From Staphylococcus xylosus NJ (lineage in GTDB: Bacteria > Bacillota > Bacilli > Staphylococcales > Staphylococcaceae), in contig NZ_ANMR01000016.1 of NCBI RefSeq assembly GCF_000338275.1, positions 1 through 51,436 of the forward strand: DNA of 51,436 bases. The letters are read 5' to 3'. Position 1 is the stretch's first letter. Each line of letters begins with the position of its first letter. This document shows, piece by piece, positions 9,556-20,231 of this stretch. Below the pieces are notes generated by a model that made no database searches, was not told the origin of the DNA, and saw only the letters and a program-made list of their open reading frames with translations. The position numbers and the translations under genes are program-made.

Positions 9556-10548
9556 ATGAAAACATTGAAAAAAGTTATACTTCCTGTTACTGCAAGTGCT
9601 TTATTATTGGGTGCGTGTGGTAACAGTGCAACAGACTCAAAAGAAGATACAATTATTTCTTCCAAAGCTGGTGACGTTAAAGTAGAAGATGTTATGAATA
9701 AAATTGGCGATGAACAAATTGCTAACAGTTCTTTCTCTATTTTATTAAATAAACTACTGGCTGATAAATATAAAGATGAAGTTAACACTAAAGATATTGA
9801 TAAAGAAGTTGAAAAAGAGCAAAAACAATATGGTGGTAAAGACCAATTTGAAAGTATGTTAAAACAACAAAAAATGTCTCTAGGCGATTACAAAGAACAA
9901 AAAAAATTACAAGCTTATCAAAAAGAATTGCTTAATGACAAAGTAGATATCTCAGATAAAGAAATAAAAGAAGATACTAAAAAAGGCTCTCACATCTTAA
10001 TTAAAGTTAAAGAAAACAAAGATGATAAAGAAGGCTTATCGGATAAAGATGCTAAAGCTAAAGCAGAAAAAATCCAAAAACAAGTTGAGAAAGATCCAGA
10101 TAAATTTGGCGAAATTGCTAAAAAAGAATCAATGGATAAATCCTCAGCTAAAAAAGATGGAAGTTTAGGTTATGTTACCAAAGGTCAAATGGAAGATAAA
10201 TTTGAAAAGGCACTCTTCAAGCTTAAAGAGGGTGACATTTCTGATGTAGTCAAAACTGATTACGGCTATCACATCATTAAAGCAGATAAGCAAGATGATT
10301 TTGATAAAGAAAAAGGGAAACTTAAAGCACAATTAATTCAATCTAAAGTTCAAAAAGAACCTAAATTATTAACAGATGCATATAAAGAGTTATTGGATGA
10401 ATACAAAGTAGATTACAAAGATAGAGATATCAAAAAAGCAATCGAAGATTCAATCTTGGATCCTGAGAAAATTAAACAACAACAGCAACAACAACAACAG
10501 CAACAAATGATGCAACAAAGTGGTGCTGGCATGTCTACAGGACAATAG
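9556..10548 (+). CDS. prsA: foldase lipoprotein PrsA (peptidyl-prolyl isomerase)
   Basis: 330 residues. A lipoprotein signal ends in the lipobox LLGAC (Cys21). A helical N-terminal foldase region (about 30-135) follows, then a parvulin domain (about 140-235) with the expected [18 protein letters not shown] and YGYHIIK motifs, then a C-terminal helix. PrsA folds exported proteins, including PBP2a and secreted enzymes, on the outside of the membrane. The tail is a run of glutamines (CAA/CAG codons, about 10479-10505) before [13 protein letters not shown]. The start follows AAAGGAG. Another ATG 30 bp upstream lies in the promoter/ribosome-site region and was not used. Confidence 0.95.
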   Translation: MKTLKKVILPVTASALLLGACGNSATDSKEDTIISSKAGDVKVEDVMNKIGDEQIANSSFSILLNKLLADKYKDEVNTKDIDKEVEKEQKQYGGKDQFESMLKQQKMSLGDYKEQKKLQAYQKELLNDKVDISDKEIKEDTKKGSHILIKVKENKDDKEGLSDKDAKAKAEKIQKQVEKDPDKFGEIAKKESMDKSSAKKDGSLGYVTKGQMEDKFEKALFKLKEGDISDVVKTDYGYHIIKADKQDDFDKEKGKLKAQLIQSKVQKEPKLLTDAYKELLDEYKVDYKDRDIKKAIEDSILDPEKIKQQQQQQQQQQMMQQSGAGMSTGQ

Positions 10549-10555
10549 TAATTTT

Positions 10556-10589
10556 AAAAAGAGGTTAGGAAAATTCCTAACCTCTTTTT
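10556..10589. terminator. terminator after prsA
   Basis: GAGGTTAGG / CCTAACCTC stem flanked by AAAAA and TTTTT, so usable in both directions. Confidence 0.92.
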
Positions 10590-10620
10590 ATACATTATAA
10601 ATATAAGCAATAAATAAAAA

Positions 10621-10672
10621 TGAGAGTAGGACGACGCACCCATTTTTAAATGTAATTGCGGCCCCACTCTCA
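10621..10672. repeat. GC-rich intergenic hairpin element of the staphylococcal 'gagagtggg' type
   Basis: TGAGAGT and ACTCTCA form the base, with inner pairs CGCA/TGCG and CATTT/AAATG. The element has higher GC than its surroundings. Similar hairpins ending in CCCACTCTCA occur many times between genes in staphylococcal genomes. It lies between the prsA terminator and the convergent yhaM gene. Confidence 0.6.
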
Positions 10673-10732
10673 ATACTTAATTTTAAAATTTCTTTTATCA
10701 ATCTATTTCAAGAAATATTCTAGCTTTAACTA

Positions 10733-11674
10733 TTAATCTAAAGATGTCGGATTGTAAAATTGTCTACCATCTAATCCAAAGATACGTTCCGTAAATTGTC
10801 CTTTATTTGTTTTCTTAAATGCTTTTTCAAACATATTCATTTTCGCATCTATATTATCAATAAAGAACAATATTTCAGCTTCTTTCATGTGTGGTAATTT
10901 AGGTGATCCAAATTCCATTTTACCATGATGTGCTAAAATCATATGACGTAATAACAATACCTCTTCACCATCAATGTTTAATTCTCTAGCAGCTTCAGCT
11001 ACTTCATCACTTGCAATCGAAATGTGCCCCAATAAGTTTCCTTCAACCGTATAAGATGTAGCTACTGGTCCACTTAATTCTCTTACTTTACCTAAATCAT
11101 GTAAAATAATGGCACTATATAATAAGCTGCGATTCAATAATGGATAAATATCGCATATTGATTTAGCTACTTGCAACATTGTTAACACATGGTAACTTAA
11201 ACCACTTGAGAAGTTGTGATGGTGCGTACTTGCAGCCGGAAATGTAAAGAACGCTTCCTGATGTTTACGTATTAAATGACGCGTAATACGTTGTAAAGTC
11301 GCATTTTCAATTTCTAACATATAATGTGAAATCTCTTCTTGAATTTCATCAGGTGTCATAGGTGCACCATCTACAAAATCTTGTGTTTTCATATTATCTT
11401 CAGGTGTAGCCAATTTTATTTTATTAATTTTCATTTGTTTACGGCCACGATAATTTATGATATCTCCTGTAACGTGTACAATCTTTTCAGGCTCTAATAC
11501 TTTCATATCTTCTTTACTTACAGTCCAAAGTTTCGCTTCAATATCACCACTTTTGTCTTGTAAATGAAGCGTCATATAATCTTTACCTTGAGCAGTTACA
11601 CCTTGTGTAGCTCTATGAATCAAGAAAAAATGATCCACTGAATCTCCAGGATTTAAATTTTCAACATTTCTCAT
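10733..11674 (-). CDS. yhaM: 3'-5' exoribonuclease YhaM (Cbf1)
   Basis: 313 residues: an N-terminal OB-fold nucleic-acid domain (about 1-90, with [11 protein letters not shown]) and an HD phosphohydrolase domain with H192-D-L-G-K and further metal ligands HH (around 151) and AHHGKME. YhaM trims single-stranded RNA or DNA from the 3' end. In S. aureus it removes a few terminal nucleotides from many transcripts. Its ATG overlaps the stop of the upstream SMC-like gene by one base (TAATG), indicating coupling in a yhaO-yhaN-yhaM operon. Confidence 0.93.
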   Translation of the reverse strand: MRNVENLNPGDSVDHFFLIHRATQGVTAQGKDYMTLHLQDKSGDIEAKLWTVSKEDMKVLEPEKIVHVTGDIINYRGRKQMKINKIKLATPEDNMKTQDFVDGAPMTPDEIQEEISHYMLEIENATLQRITRHLIRKHQEAFFTFPAASTHHHNFSSGLSYHVLTMLQVAKSICDIYPLLNRSLLYSAIILHDLGKVRELSGPVATSYTVEGNLLGHISIASDEVAEAARELNIDGEEVLLLRHMILAHHGKMEFGSPKLPHMKEAEILFFIDNIDAKMNMFEKAFKKTNKGQFTERIFGLDGRQFYNPTSLD

Positions 11675-14607
11675 TATTTACCGCCTTCCTCGATTTTATT
11701 TAAAGTAATAATTTGTTTTGAAGGCACACTCGTATCTTTCACACATGTAAAATACAAAATTTGATAACTACTTGGCATTTGTCTTAAATGATTCATCATG
11801 ATATCTTTTCTATATTTATCAAAATGCACAAAAGCGTCATCAATAATAATTGGGAATGGATAATACGGTTTTAAAGTTTGAATTAAACTCAAACGTAATG
11901 CAATATATAAAATTTCTTTCGTAGACTGACTTAACTCTACAGGCTCATACATCTGTCCATTTGCTTGTTTTACCATTAAATCGTCATTAGCATATGTGAC
12001 TTGCACATAATGACCATTTGTTAAATGCGAAAAGATATTTGTTGCTTCGTTTATCACTTGTGGCAAACGTTTATCTTTAATTTGCTTAATATGCCCTTCT
12101 ACTAAAGCTTGTAGATAACTAAGACTAGCCCAATCTTTAGCTTCATCATTCACTTTGTTTTTAAGTATATGGAATCTATGTCTTAGATCAGCTAAAGTTT
12201 TATCTGTTTCCATATCTGTAATTTTAGCATTTAAATCACTTACTTGTGACTGTAGTTCTAAATATTGCTCATTATAATCATCTACTTGTCGTGCGAGTAC
12301 TTCATCTTCATTAGTTAATTGCGCAGCAGTTTTCTCACTCAATCTAGAACTAGTATCATAATTGTAATTTTGATTTTCTAGGTATTTTGATAAATCATTA
12401 AAACGTGCCATCTGTTGATGGTAATTTTGATGTTGAACATGATGTTGGTAATAAGACTCTTCATCATTAACATTAACAAAATTAAATAATTGTGAAATTA
12501 CATTACTATTTTCGTTTAATCTATTATGAAGTTGTGCAACCTCACTTTCAATCAACTTAATTTGTTCATTGTTTCTATTCCACTTATCTAAATTACTTGT
12601 TTCTTCTTTTAGCCATTGTCTTATATCGTGGAATAATGACAATTCATTAAAATATGAAAATTGCTTTTTAGTGATTTCTTGCGCATGAGCATAAAATTCA
12701 TCTAATTGTTGTTGTAATTCATGTGCTTTTTCATGAAGTTCAGTAATATGAATATCATGTTCTTTTATTTTATTCATTGTATTAATGCTATCAATAATTA
12801 ATTCGTCAGACATTTTATTCGATAAGAACAAATCTGATTTAACGTCATTAATATTATTCTGAGCAGTTCGATAATGTTGTTTGGCTTTCTCTAATGTGTC
12901 TTCTAAATAAGCTGCTTTTTTATCGATTGCTTCTTTTGTTTTAATTGCAGTTTGATACTGTTCACGCACTCTATACTGATCATCCAAATCAAAATCAAGG
13001 TCATAATTTTCCTCTAAATGATTCACTTGATGCTGCAAATCATCAATCTCTTTTGAAAATGTTTCGCTATGTCCAATTTCTTTTGATTTTATAAAGAATA
13101 TACCTACGATAAAGATAAGAGATAAAATTGCGAATACTACACCGAAAATAATATTTGCAGATACAAATGAGAAAATTGTTAACCCAATTCCTATTACTGC
13201 TAATATCATTAGACCTATACGTAATGAATTTTGTTTTTTCTCATTTTCACGTTGCTCAGTATCAAATGCCTCTTTCATTTTTTGATAGAGGTTATTTTTT
13301 TCTTGTAATTCAAATACTCTTTTATTATATTGCTTTTTCTTTTCAAAATTTTCTTCTGGAACAATGTCCGCTTCTAATGATTTTATTTCTACGTTGTTTG
13401 TGTCTTTATCAATTTTATTTTCTTCAATGTTACGTTCAAGTTGTTGTATATATGCAGTTTGTTCTTGCTTGTTTTTAATTTGATTACTCACGTGACTTTT
13501 CATTGCTTCAGAATCGTCTACTTGATGATGAACATCTTGCCAACCAATATTTGAACTTAGCCCTGATTTTTCACGTTTTTTATCTTGAATTTCTTTTTCT
13601 ACAGCCTTTAATTCATATTCTTTTTGTTTAATTTCGTTTTCTTGTTGATGTAAATGATTAAACACATCTATGTCACTTTGTTTTGGCACTTTTACTTTTT
13701 CATTTTCTGCTTTTAGATGTGCTAATCGTTCCTCACGTAAACCAATATCACGTTTTAAATTTTGTGTTTGTATTTTTGCAGATTCATAACGATCAATACC
13801 TTGTTCTGGAAACACTATTGGTTCAATATTTAATTGGGTTTCTAGTTGTTTCCATTCTTGAGTCTGTTCATGTAATGCAATCTCTTTTTGTTTTTGCTCA
13901 TGCATTTTAGATAATTGTGTTAAATTTTGCTTTAAATTACTTAACCTACGTTCAGCTTTATCTTTATCATCAACTAATCTTTTATATGAAGTTAACTTTG
14001 CTTCTTCTTCTCTAATTTGTCCTTCAAGTTCTTTCAACTGTTCTAATTGTTGATTTATGATAGGATTACGACCATTTTTCTTATATAACATTTCTTTTTT
14101 ATTACTTAATATTTCGCGCATACTTGTAAATTCTGTTGAACCTAATGCACCTGCTTGTAACAGATAATTTTGTAATTGCGTTTCATCCATTTTTTTATGA
14201 ATATCTTGAAGTCCAAGTACGTCAAAAGAAAAAATGCCTTGATATGTACGCTTAGATATAAAATTCAGTTCTTTATTCAACCAAGTTTCATCTTTAATAG
14301 TTCCGTTAGGTAAGTATACTTTTAAGTCACCTGTTGCACTGCCTTTAATACGTTCAACCTCTACTAACGATCCATCATCTTGAATTAAAGTTAATTTTCC
14401 ACCGTATTGGTTTCCTAATCGAGGCTCTAAACGTGGCTCATTTTCTTTCTTAGTTGGGAAGCCGAAAAGTATGGAATGAATAAATGCTTGGATAGTTGAT
14501 TTACCTGATTCATTTTCTCCATATATTTCAGTAAATGATTCATCAAATTCAATCTTTCTTTGTATAAATTTACCGTATCCATAAATCTCTAATGATTTAA
14601 TTTTCAT
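11674..14607 (-). CDS. SbcC/Rad50-like ATPase, YhaN type
   Basis: 977 residues, split ABC ATPase of the SMC/Rad50 superfamily. Walker [10 protein letters not shown] is at 30-38. Two coiled-coil blocks (about 160-450 and 520-830) surround a hydrophobic double span (about 468-505), a known oddity of the YhaN branch that suggests membrane association. The C-terminal signature and Walker B region contains [13 protein letters not shown] and PIIIDDAF. With the SbcD-like partner encoded 1 bp upstream, it should form a nuclease complex that handles DNA ends or hairpins. The length and motifs are intact. Confidence 0.88.
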   Translation of the reverse strand: MKIKSLEIYGYGKFIQRKIEFDESFTEIYGENESGKSTIQAFIHSILFGFPTKKENEPRLEPRLGNQYGGKLTLIQDDGSLVEVERIKGSATGDLKVYLPNGTIKDETWLNKELNFISKRTYQGIFSFDVLGLQDIHKKMDETQLQNYLLQAGALGSTEFTSMREILSNKKEMLYKKNGRNPIINQQLEQLKELEGQIREEEAKLTSYKRLVDDKDKAERRLSNLKQNLTQLSKMHEQKQKEIALHEQTQEWKQLETQLNIEPIVFPEQGIDRYESAKIQTQNLKRDIGLREERLAHLKAENEKVKVPKQSDIDVFNHLHQQENEIKQKEYELKAVEKEIQDKKREKSGLSSNIGWQDVHHQVDDSEAMKSHVSNQIKNKQEQTAYIQQLERNIEENKIDKDTNNVEIKSLEADIVPEENFEKKKQYNKRVFELQEKNNLYQKMKEAFDTEQRENEKKQNSLRIGLMILAVIGIGLTIFSFVSANIIFGVVFAILSLIFIVGIFFIKSKEIGHSETFSKEIDDLQHQVNHLEENYDLDFDLDDQYRVREQYQTAIKTKEAIDKKAAYLEDTLEKAKQHYRTAQNNINDVKSDLFLSNKMSDELIIDSINTMNKIKEHDIHITELHEKAHELQQQLDEFYAHAQEITKKQFSYFNELSLFHDIRQWLKEETSNLDKWNRNNEQIKLIESEVAQLHNRLNENSNVISQLFNFVNVNDEESYYQHHVQHQNYHQQMARFNDLSKYLENQNYNYDTSSRLSEKTAAQLTNEDEVLARQVDDYNEQYLELQSQVSDLNAKITDMETDKTLADLRHRFHILKNKVNDEAKDWASLSYLQALVEGHIKQIKDKRLPQVINEATNIFSHLTNGHYVQVTYANDDLMVKQANGQMYEPVELSQSTKEILYIALRLSLIQTLKPYYPFPIIIDDAFVHFDKYRKDIMMNHLRQMPSSYQILYFTCVKDTSVPSKQIITLNKIEEGGK

Positions 14608-14608
14608 T

Positions 14609-15793
14609 TTATTCTCCCCTCATATCTGACTTCAAGAGTTCTTCAGCATGTTCAATAAGTTCTCGTCTATCAAAATCGCTATACTTTTCTAAATACTTAG
14701 ATGCTTTAGGATTTAAATATAAGTCATTCATCGCTTGATCATATACAGTATTGTCCTCGATTAACTCAGGAGAAAATTCTTTAACTAATGTATTTTGATC
14801 ATCATATTTATTCTTGATTGTTAAATCTTCAATAAATACAAAGTTATGTTCATTAGCCTCATAATCACTTATCATTTCATGAATTTGTAAAATATCTTGT
14901 TCCGGTATCCAATGATCCGAATCAACTATTACTTTAAGCTGATAGATTGCTTTACCGTTTTTTCTAACTTGCGTTTTAAATGCTTGTATATCATCAAAAA
15001 GACCTTGTTTAGACGTTTGTTTTGTTTCCAGAACAGCTTTCTCAAATCGTATAAATTGCGTTGGCACAAATTTAGCATCGAGATTTAAGTTGTCACCTTC
15101 AACGAGTAAACAACCTTTTTCACCAAGCTCTTTAAAGTGTCTTCCTTGTATATTGCCAGGATAATGTATCTGTGGCATATCGCTCAATTGTTGACGTTCG
15201 TGTATATGTCCTAAGGCCCAATAATGATACAATTTATTATTTAAGTCTTCTAATCTAAACTCTGTGTAACGGTCATTTGTACTAGTCTTACTATATGTGC
15301 CATGCAAAATGCCTATATGAATACCTTTATAACCTTGGCTAGTTGGATATTCATCAAGTTTATTCTCATAACTCGCATCATTTTGGTAGCTAAAACCATG
15401 AAGATAAATTTCTTCACCGTTTTTAGTTATCGTTTGATATGTTTCTACATTTTCAGAGAAAACTGATACATTATCTGGCCATACAGTAGCAATATTCGAT
15501 GATAATGGATCATGGTTACCGTGACATAAATAGATAAAAATCTGTTCTCTTTCTAAACGTTCGAATTGTTCCTTTAAAAACACTTCTGCACGTAATGTGC
15601 GGTTTTGTTGATCAAATAAATCACCTGAAATAATCATAAAATCGATTTCTTCGGCTAATGCTAAATCTACTATTTTTTTAAAACTTTCATAAGCACTTTT
15701 TTGAATATCTTCGAAAATAGGCTGACTGAGATAATCTCTTGACTTAAAAGGACTATCTAAGTGTAAATCAGCACAATGAATAAATTTCACCAT
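14609..15793 (-). CDS. SbcD/Mre11-like exonuclease, YhaO type
   Basis: 394 residues, calcineurin-like metallophosphoesterase. The five metal motifs are visible: CADLHLD (7-13), ISGDLFDQ, CHGNHDPL, GILHGTY and ALGHIHERQ. The C-terminal third is the capping region seen in Mre11/SbcD relatives. It ends 1 bp before the ATPase gene, so the pair is coupled. The start follows GGAG in AAAGGAGAAAG. Confidence 0.88.
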   Translation of the reverse strand: MVKFIHCADLHLDSPFKSRDYLSQPIFEDIQKSAYESFKKIVDLALAEEIDFMIISGDLFDQQNRTLRAEVFLKEQFERLEREQIFIYLCHGNHDPLSSNIATVWPDNVSVFSENVETYQTITKNGEEIYLHGFSYQNDASYENKLDEYPTSQGYKGIHIGILHGTYSKTSTNDRYTEFRLEDLNNKLYHYWALGHIHERQQLSDMPQIHYPGNIQGRHFKELGEKGCLLVEGDNLNLDAKFVPTQFIRFEKAVLETKQTSKQGLFDDIQAFKTQVRKNGKAIYQLKVIVDSDHWIPEQDILQIHEMISDYEANEHNFVFIEDLTIKNKYDDQNTLVKEFSPELIEDNTVYDQAMNDLYLNPKASKYLEKYSDFDRRELIEHAEELLKSDMRGE

Positions 15794-16288
15794 ACAGTAT
15801 CTTTCTCCTTTATTGAAAGGTTTATTTAAACTGATGCATATTTGATATTTCAGTAACAGATTACACGCTTCAACTAATACTAAAATTTATGCATACAAAT
15901 ACCTTGTATTAGTATATTTTACCACATTGCCTATTAGACAGTCGATAAAACAAAAGATGCTCAATTTAAGACGATATCATTTCAAATTATTATTAAATGA
16001 CTTAGTGTTTATCCATTTCTACCGTTTTTTAATTAAAACAGAATCTTTAAAAAGACTCACAAAAAAATGAGGCTGACACATAATTATATGCCTCAGCCTC
16101 AAATATTGTATTGATAGTTACTACTAATTGGAATTGCGTTTAAATTAAGCTATTGCAATTATAGTCTCTACTACCATGATGGATGACAAAATCTTAGTTA
16201 TAAAATAATTAGTTTTCTGTGCACCCCATTTAAACTACAACACTATATTTGTTTGTATCATAGTCTTCACACGTTACACTAACAAAAA
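15794..16288. other. intergenic, 495 bp, one terminator only
   Basis: AT-rich spacer between yheA and the yhaO-type gene. Apart from the hairpin at 16069-16100 there is no ORF with a ribosome site. An imperfect repeat around 16130-16160 (GGAATTGCG / CTATTGCAATT) is too weak to call. Confidence 0.5.
16069..16100 (-). terminator. terminator downstream of yheA
   Basis: GAGGCTGA / TCAGCCTC stem with seven A on its left, giving a T-tract on the minus strand. It lies 190 bp after the yheA stop. Confidence 0.8.
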
Positions 16289-16633
16289 TTAGTCAGCGTA
16301 AATTTCATCTAAAGGTTTTACAATGATTTGGTTAATTTCTTGGAATACTTGGCTCATATTTTGTTCAGCAGCCATTAATTCAGAAATGTTAGAATCATTT
16401 TCGATTTTTTGAGCTTGTTCTTGTGCTTTTTGTAGCTCTTCTTCACCGATTTCTTCACCTTGCATTTGTTTTTGTTGGAAATTTAATTGTGTTTCACGGA
16501 ATTCATCAAATAAATCTTTTGATTCTTGATTTTCTTTAACTTTTGCATAAGCATTTTGAATAGCTTGATATTCATCACTTTCTCTTAATGCTTGTTCTAA
16601 TTGATTTGCATGATCGTATAAATTTACTGCCAC
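16289..16633 (-). CDS. YheA, YlbF/YmcA-family small protein
   Basis: 114 residues, almost entirely helical and charged ([31 protein letters not shown]), the UPF0342/YheA branch of the YlbF/YmcA family. Relatives in Bacillus act on RNase Y and competence or biofilm control. YheA itself has no settled function. It follows the DUF445 gene by 68 bp and is probably cotranscribed with it, as in Bacillus yheA-yheB. Confidence 0.85.
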   Translation of the reverse strand: MAVNLYDHANQLEQALRESDEYQAIQNAYAKVKENQESKDLFDEFRETQLNFQQKQMQGEEIGEEELQKAQEQAQKIENDSNISELMAAEQNMSQVFQEINQIIVKPLDEIYAD

Positions 16634-16701
16634 TATGCTTCACTCCTTTTTTGTATATGTGTGAAAACCACATCGATATTACAATAACATAATTTAATAT
16701 G

Positions 16702-17832
16702 TTATACAAAAATTGCAATTACTCCTTGTAATAAACCAATAATACCACCTAATAAGAAACCTAATAACATAATTAATTTTAACTCTTTATTCGCTATATC
16801 TATAATAAGTTTTTCTATATATGCTAAATCAAACGTATTAATCTGCTGTTCGACCATTTGACGTAAATTAACTTTCTTCATAATTGGCGAGATATGTTTT
16901 GATGCATTTTCAATAATCACATTTGTTAGCTTTTGCGACACTTTATTTTCTAAAAATTGTATAAAGTTTGGCATAAGGGTATTTAGTGGCTTCGTTGCCA
17001 TATTATTAATATCCATATAACCTATTGCTAAATCAGTTACTGATATTTTAAAAGATTGAAATTGTTGTTCATTTAGCACTTCACTTAACTGTTTGGATTT
17101 AAAGGTTGTATACTCATTTTCGATAATTTGATTTGCGATAACTTTCGCTTTGGGATGATTAGTCAATCTGATTAATTCATGTTGGATACGATCAGCAATA
17201 CTTTCTTTCGTCATAAACATTTGTAATAACCCAACAATTTTTCCTTTTTCATTGAAGAATGTGTCTAACATTGATGCGATGTCTGATGCGCCTTTTTCAG
17301 ATTTCAAATAGACACGTGCTCTATCAAATAATAGTTCTGGTACTGCTTCAACCTTACTATCTAAACTTTTTTCAATATCTTCAGGAATTAATTGTGCAAT
17401 TGAAGTATCCCTATGATCATAATAAAACAGTTCTAATTTTTCTGACATGACCGTTTCTAATTTCCTATTTGCTAATTGGCTAATATCTATATCCATTTTA
17501 TTTGCTAAATAATCAAAAGATGTACGATTTTCCTTTAACTTCTCAATTTGTTTTTGTACTACTTCTTCGATTGCAGTCCTCGTCGCTGCTGCATTTAATT
17601 TGGACTGAATCATACTTTCAGTAAGTAAATGTTCTTCAATAACTTGCCCAATTTTATCAGCAATTTCTGCTCTTCGTTTGGGTATTAAACCTGGCGTGAA
17701 TGGCACGCGTTTGTTAAAAATATAATATGTTTTGAATGGATGGAATAACATTTTCACCGCAATAACGTTCGTTACTCCGCCAATTAATGCACCAATTATC
17801 ATCATAAATATAATTATTAAAAATGCATGCAT
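16702..17832 (-). CDS. DUF445 membrane protein YheB
   Basis: 376 residues. One hydrophobic span at each end (about 5-25 and 352-374) encloses a long, charged helical region starting with the DUF445 signature NVIAVKMLFHP and PFTPGLIPKRRAEIADKIG. YheB is a spore-coat-linked protein in Bacillus, and its role in staphylococci is unknown. The start is preceded by AAAAGGAGAAA. Confidence 0.88.
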   Translation of the reverse strand: MHAFLIIIFMMIIGALIGGVTNVIAVKMLFHPFKTYYIFNKRVPFTPGLIPKRRAEIADKIGQVIEEHLLTESMIQSKLNAAATRTAIEEVVQKQIEKLKENRTSFDYLANKMDIDISQLANRKLETVMSEKLELFYYDHRDTSIAQLIPEDIEKSLDSKVEAVPELLFDRARVYLKSEKGASDIASMLDTFFNEKGKIVGLLQMFMTKESIADRIQHELIRLTNHPKAKVIANQIIENEYTTFKSKQLSEVLNEQQFQSFKISVTDLAIGYMDINNMATKPLNTLMPNFIQFLENKVSQKLTNVIIENASKHISPIMKKVNLRQMVEQQINTFDLAYIEKLIIDIANKELKLIMLLGFLLGGIIGLLQGVIAIFV

Positions 17833-17970
17833 AAAAGTTTCTCCTTTTTATTTTACTTGGTAACGTACTACAATATAAAAATTCACTCTTAAACATTGTA
17901 CAATACATATAGTTTAATTGTGTAGAAGAATACACTTATTCATTTAAAAAAACAATTAAAAATAAAAAAA

Positions 17971-17993
17971 GACCTAAATCTTTTGTTTAGGTC
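17971..17993 (-). terminator. terminator of the SA1665-like gene
   Basis: GACCTAA / TTAGGTC stem with AAAAAAA on its left, giving a T-tract on the minus strand. Confidence 0.82.
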
Positions 17994-18091
17994 AAGTAGT
18001 GTATAGTGACTAAATCATTCATATACAATTTAAAGTCCTATGTCACCAAATTATATAAATAATGATTCTTCTATCACAAATTGAATTAATA

Positions 18092-18556
18092 TTATACGTG
18101 CATTAACTCTTCTTTAGAAATTCTACCAAAATACGTTTCTGCTTCTCTTAATTTAGAAGTACCAAATATTGGTTGTGTTTCTTGGTTAAGTACGCGATAA
18201 ATATCACTTACTTTATTGCTTTGTAAGATGAAACCATTACGGCTATCAACAGTGTTCCAGTAGATGTCACTTGTTGTTGAATGGTTAGGGTATGCACAGT
18301 GATTACGAGAAATAGTTTGTACCATTTCTAGAGGATCACAACCAAATGTACTATTTAAAACATCTGAATCTCTAAATAATGCACAAATTGAGACACATGT
18401 TGTCCAGTTAGGTAGTACTCTTTCTTTTTCTATTTGTACTAAAGTCTTTTTTGAAAGACCAATAGTTTGGGCCATCGTATCTTGCGTATAACCTGCTTCA
18501 ATACGTACCATTTTAAATTTTGTTTGAATTAAATCTGTGAAATTCTGTCTATCCAT
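18092..18556 (-). CDS. XRE-family regulator, homologue of S. aureus SA1665
   Basis: 154 residues. The N-terminal helix-turn-helix reads MVRIEAGYTQDTMAQTIGLSKKTLVQIEKER (quoted as two overlapping halves: helix 2 AGYTQDTMAQTIGLS, recognition helix KKTLVQIEKER; about 16-46). A C-terminal Trp/Tyr-rich region is conserved in staphylococci. The S. aureus homologue SA1665 was isolated as a protein binding mec operator DNA and modulating methicillin resistance. Position and length agree, so the same role in general wall or beta-lactam response is plausible here but not shown. It stands alone with its own terminator. Confidence 0.82.
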   Translation of the reverse strand: MDRQNFTDLIQTKFKMVRIEAGYTQDTMAQTIGLSKKTLVQIEKERVLPNWTTCVSICALFRDSDVLNSTFGCDPLEMVQTISRNHCAYPNHSTTSDIYWNTVDSRNGFILQSNKVSDIYRVLNQETQPIFGTSKLREAETYFGRISKEELMHV

Positions 18557-18926
18557 TACTTTAATCTACCTTTCATCTAAAGAATATTTTATCCGGACAC
18601 AAGAAATTGCAATAATACACGCTTCTTGAAACACAAATTACATCTTAATACAATTTTTAAGAAAATAAAAGAGTGAAATCAAATTTTCATCGTTTTTTAT
18701 CATTGGCGCAATTATCAAAATAATCAATCTTATATCTTATAATTTAGTTAAAAACAAAAATCACTTTGTTTGTAAGCGTATTATTTTCATAAAAAGTGTC
18801 ATTATCTATCATTACTTATTACTCATAAAAGATAAAAACACTATTCATTATTATAGCCTATTTCTACTATAATAGTATAGTTAAAAGTATAAATTGTTCT
18901 ATTTTTATTGAAAAACATTTTATTTA
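18557..18926. other. divergent intergenic region
   Basis: Very AT-rich spacer between the XRE gene and purU. Several TATAAT-like strings occur, but only the purU promoter just downstream has both boxes at proper spacing. No ORF was found. Confidence 0.5.
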
Positions 18927-18955
18927 TTTACATTGTTCAGAATATTCCCTATAAT
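18927..18955 (+). promoter_or_regulatory. purU promoter
   Basis: TTTACA, 17-nt spacer, TATAAT, about 26 bp before the GAGGTG ribosome site of purU. Confidence 0.75.
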
Positions 18956-18987
18956 TTTAAGTACTTTTTAAATTTTGAGGTGCTTAA

Positions 18988-19839
18988 ATGGAAGATAAAT
19001 ACATATTACTCGCAACATGCAATGACAAAGTTGGTATAACATCATTAATTACAAATATTATTGCAGAATACGGCTCTAATATTTTACATCTTGATCACTT
19101 TACTGAATACGATCATGCACAAGATACCGCAGGAAAATTATTTTTAAGATTTGAGTTTGAAAAAGTAACACAATTGAAAGAAGCTCTAGAAAACACTTTA
19201 AGCCAAAATAATATTAATTTTGATATTTTTGATACAAGTGTTAAAACAAAAATCGCATTATTTGTATCAAAAGAAGACCATGCTTTTAATGAGGTATTAT
19301 TGAGAGTTCAGCGTAAAGAAATTCCTGCTGAAATTACTTGTGTTGTCAGTAACCATGAAAACAATAGACATTTTGCTGAATCTTTTAATATCCCTTTTTA
19401 CTATGTACCAAGTAACAATGATAAGACTGTTGTTGAACAAAACATATTAGATATTTGCGCAAAACACGAAGTAGAATTAATAGTTTTAGCTAAGTATATG
19501 CAAATACTTACTGATAATTTTGTAAGTCATTATCCAAATCAAATTATTAATATCCACCATTCTTTCTTACCTTCATTCATTGGAGCGAACCCATACAAAC
19601 AAGCTTGGGAGCGCGGCGTTAAATTAGTCGGTGCAACAAGTCATTACGTAACTTCTGATTTAGATGAAGGACCGATTATAGACCAAGATGTCACACGTAT
19701 TAATCATCGTTATAACGTACAAGATTTACGTAAAATTGGACGTCATGTTGAATCTTCTGTTTTAGCTCAAGCAGTTGAATATCATGTTCAACATAAAGTC
19801 ATCGTAAATGATGGCAATAAAACAATTGTTTTTAATTAA
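18988..19839 (+). CDS. purU: formyltetrahydrofolate deformylase
   Basis: 283 residues: an N-terminal ACT domain (about 4-85) and a C-terminal formyltransferase-fold hydrolase with the catalytic segment NIHHSFLPSFIGANPY and GATSHYVTSDLDEGPII. The enzyme releases formate from 10-formyl-THF to balance one-carbon pools. The following genes are pflBA, which make formate, so this is a small formate/one-carbon block. It has its own promoter and a perfect 13-bp terminator. Confidence 0.95.
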   Translation: MEDKYILLATCNDKVGITSLITNIIAEYGSNILHLDHFTEYDHAQDTAGKLFLRFEFEKVTQLKEALENTLSQNNINFDIFDTSVKTKIALFVSKEDHAFNEVLLRVQRKEIPAEITCVVSNHENNRHFAESFNIPFYYVPSNNDKTVVEQNILDICAKHEVELIVLAKYMQILTDNFVSHYPNQIINIHHSFLPSFIGANPYKQAWERGVKLVGATSHYVTSDLDEGPIIDQDVTRINHRYNVQDLRKIGRHVESSVLAQAVEYHVQHKVIVNDGNKTIVFN

Positions 19840-19945
19840 TATTGTGTATAATAAGTGTACTAATTACTGTTATCATAATGATTAATATAAATTAATACAC
19901 AATTTAATTTCTAAAACCTTCTATTATATATGCACGATTTATTAA

Positions 19946-19983
19946 GCCACTTTTATCCTCTAATTAATAAGGATAAAAGTGGC
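19946..19983. terminator. terminator after purU
   Basis: Perfect 13-bp stem GCCACTTTTATCC / GGATAAAAGTGGC. The T-run after it is interrupted (CTGCTTTGTGTTT). Confidence 0.75.
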
Positions 19984-20159
19984 CTGCTTTGTGTTTCTTA
20001 TTTTTTATACTCTTCTTCGCCCAATTCTTACCTTTGCTTATTTATAATACTTCAATAATCACCTGTTGTATAACAGATACACAATATTATAAAACTGTCA
20101 TATAACTTCTTACAGTTTCTCAAATCGTTCACAGTTTGTATTAAAAACTTTCACAAATA

Positions 20160-20177
20160 TTGTGAAAAAATTAACAA
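20160..20177. promoter_or_regulatory. Rex-type operator 1 upstream of pflB
   Basis: TTGTGAA-AAAA-TTAACAA, one base from the Rex consensus TTGTGAAWWWWTTCACAA. pflBA is a known Rex (NADH/NAD+ sensing repressor) target in S. aureus. Confidence 0.7.
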
Positions 20178-20194
20178 TGATAATGTTACAATGT

Positions 20195-20212
20195 TTGTGA
20201 AATTATTAACAA
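20195..20212. promoter_or_regulatory. Rex-type operator 2 upstream of pflB
   Basis: TTGTGAA-ATTA-TTAACAA, with the same single deviation as the first site and centred 35 bp downstream of it. It ends 20 bp before the pflB start, so bound Rex would block the promoter region. Confidence 0.7.
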
Positions 20213-20231
20213 AATGAATGGAGGAGTAAAA

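Noticed and set aside
13155..13910. Plus-strand hydrophobic ORFs inside the SbcC-like gene
   Set aside because: They are mirror frames of coiled-coil codons, with no start signals.
20214..20231. Earlier ATG for pflB
   Set aside because: The GGAGGAG ribosome site would fall inside the coding sequence. The second ATG gives the standard 749-residue enzyme.
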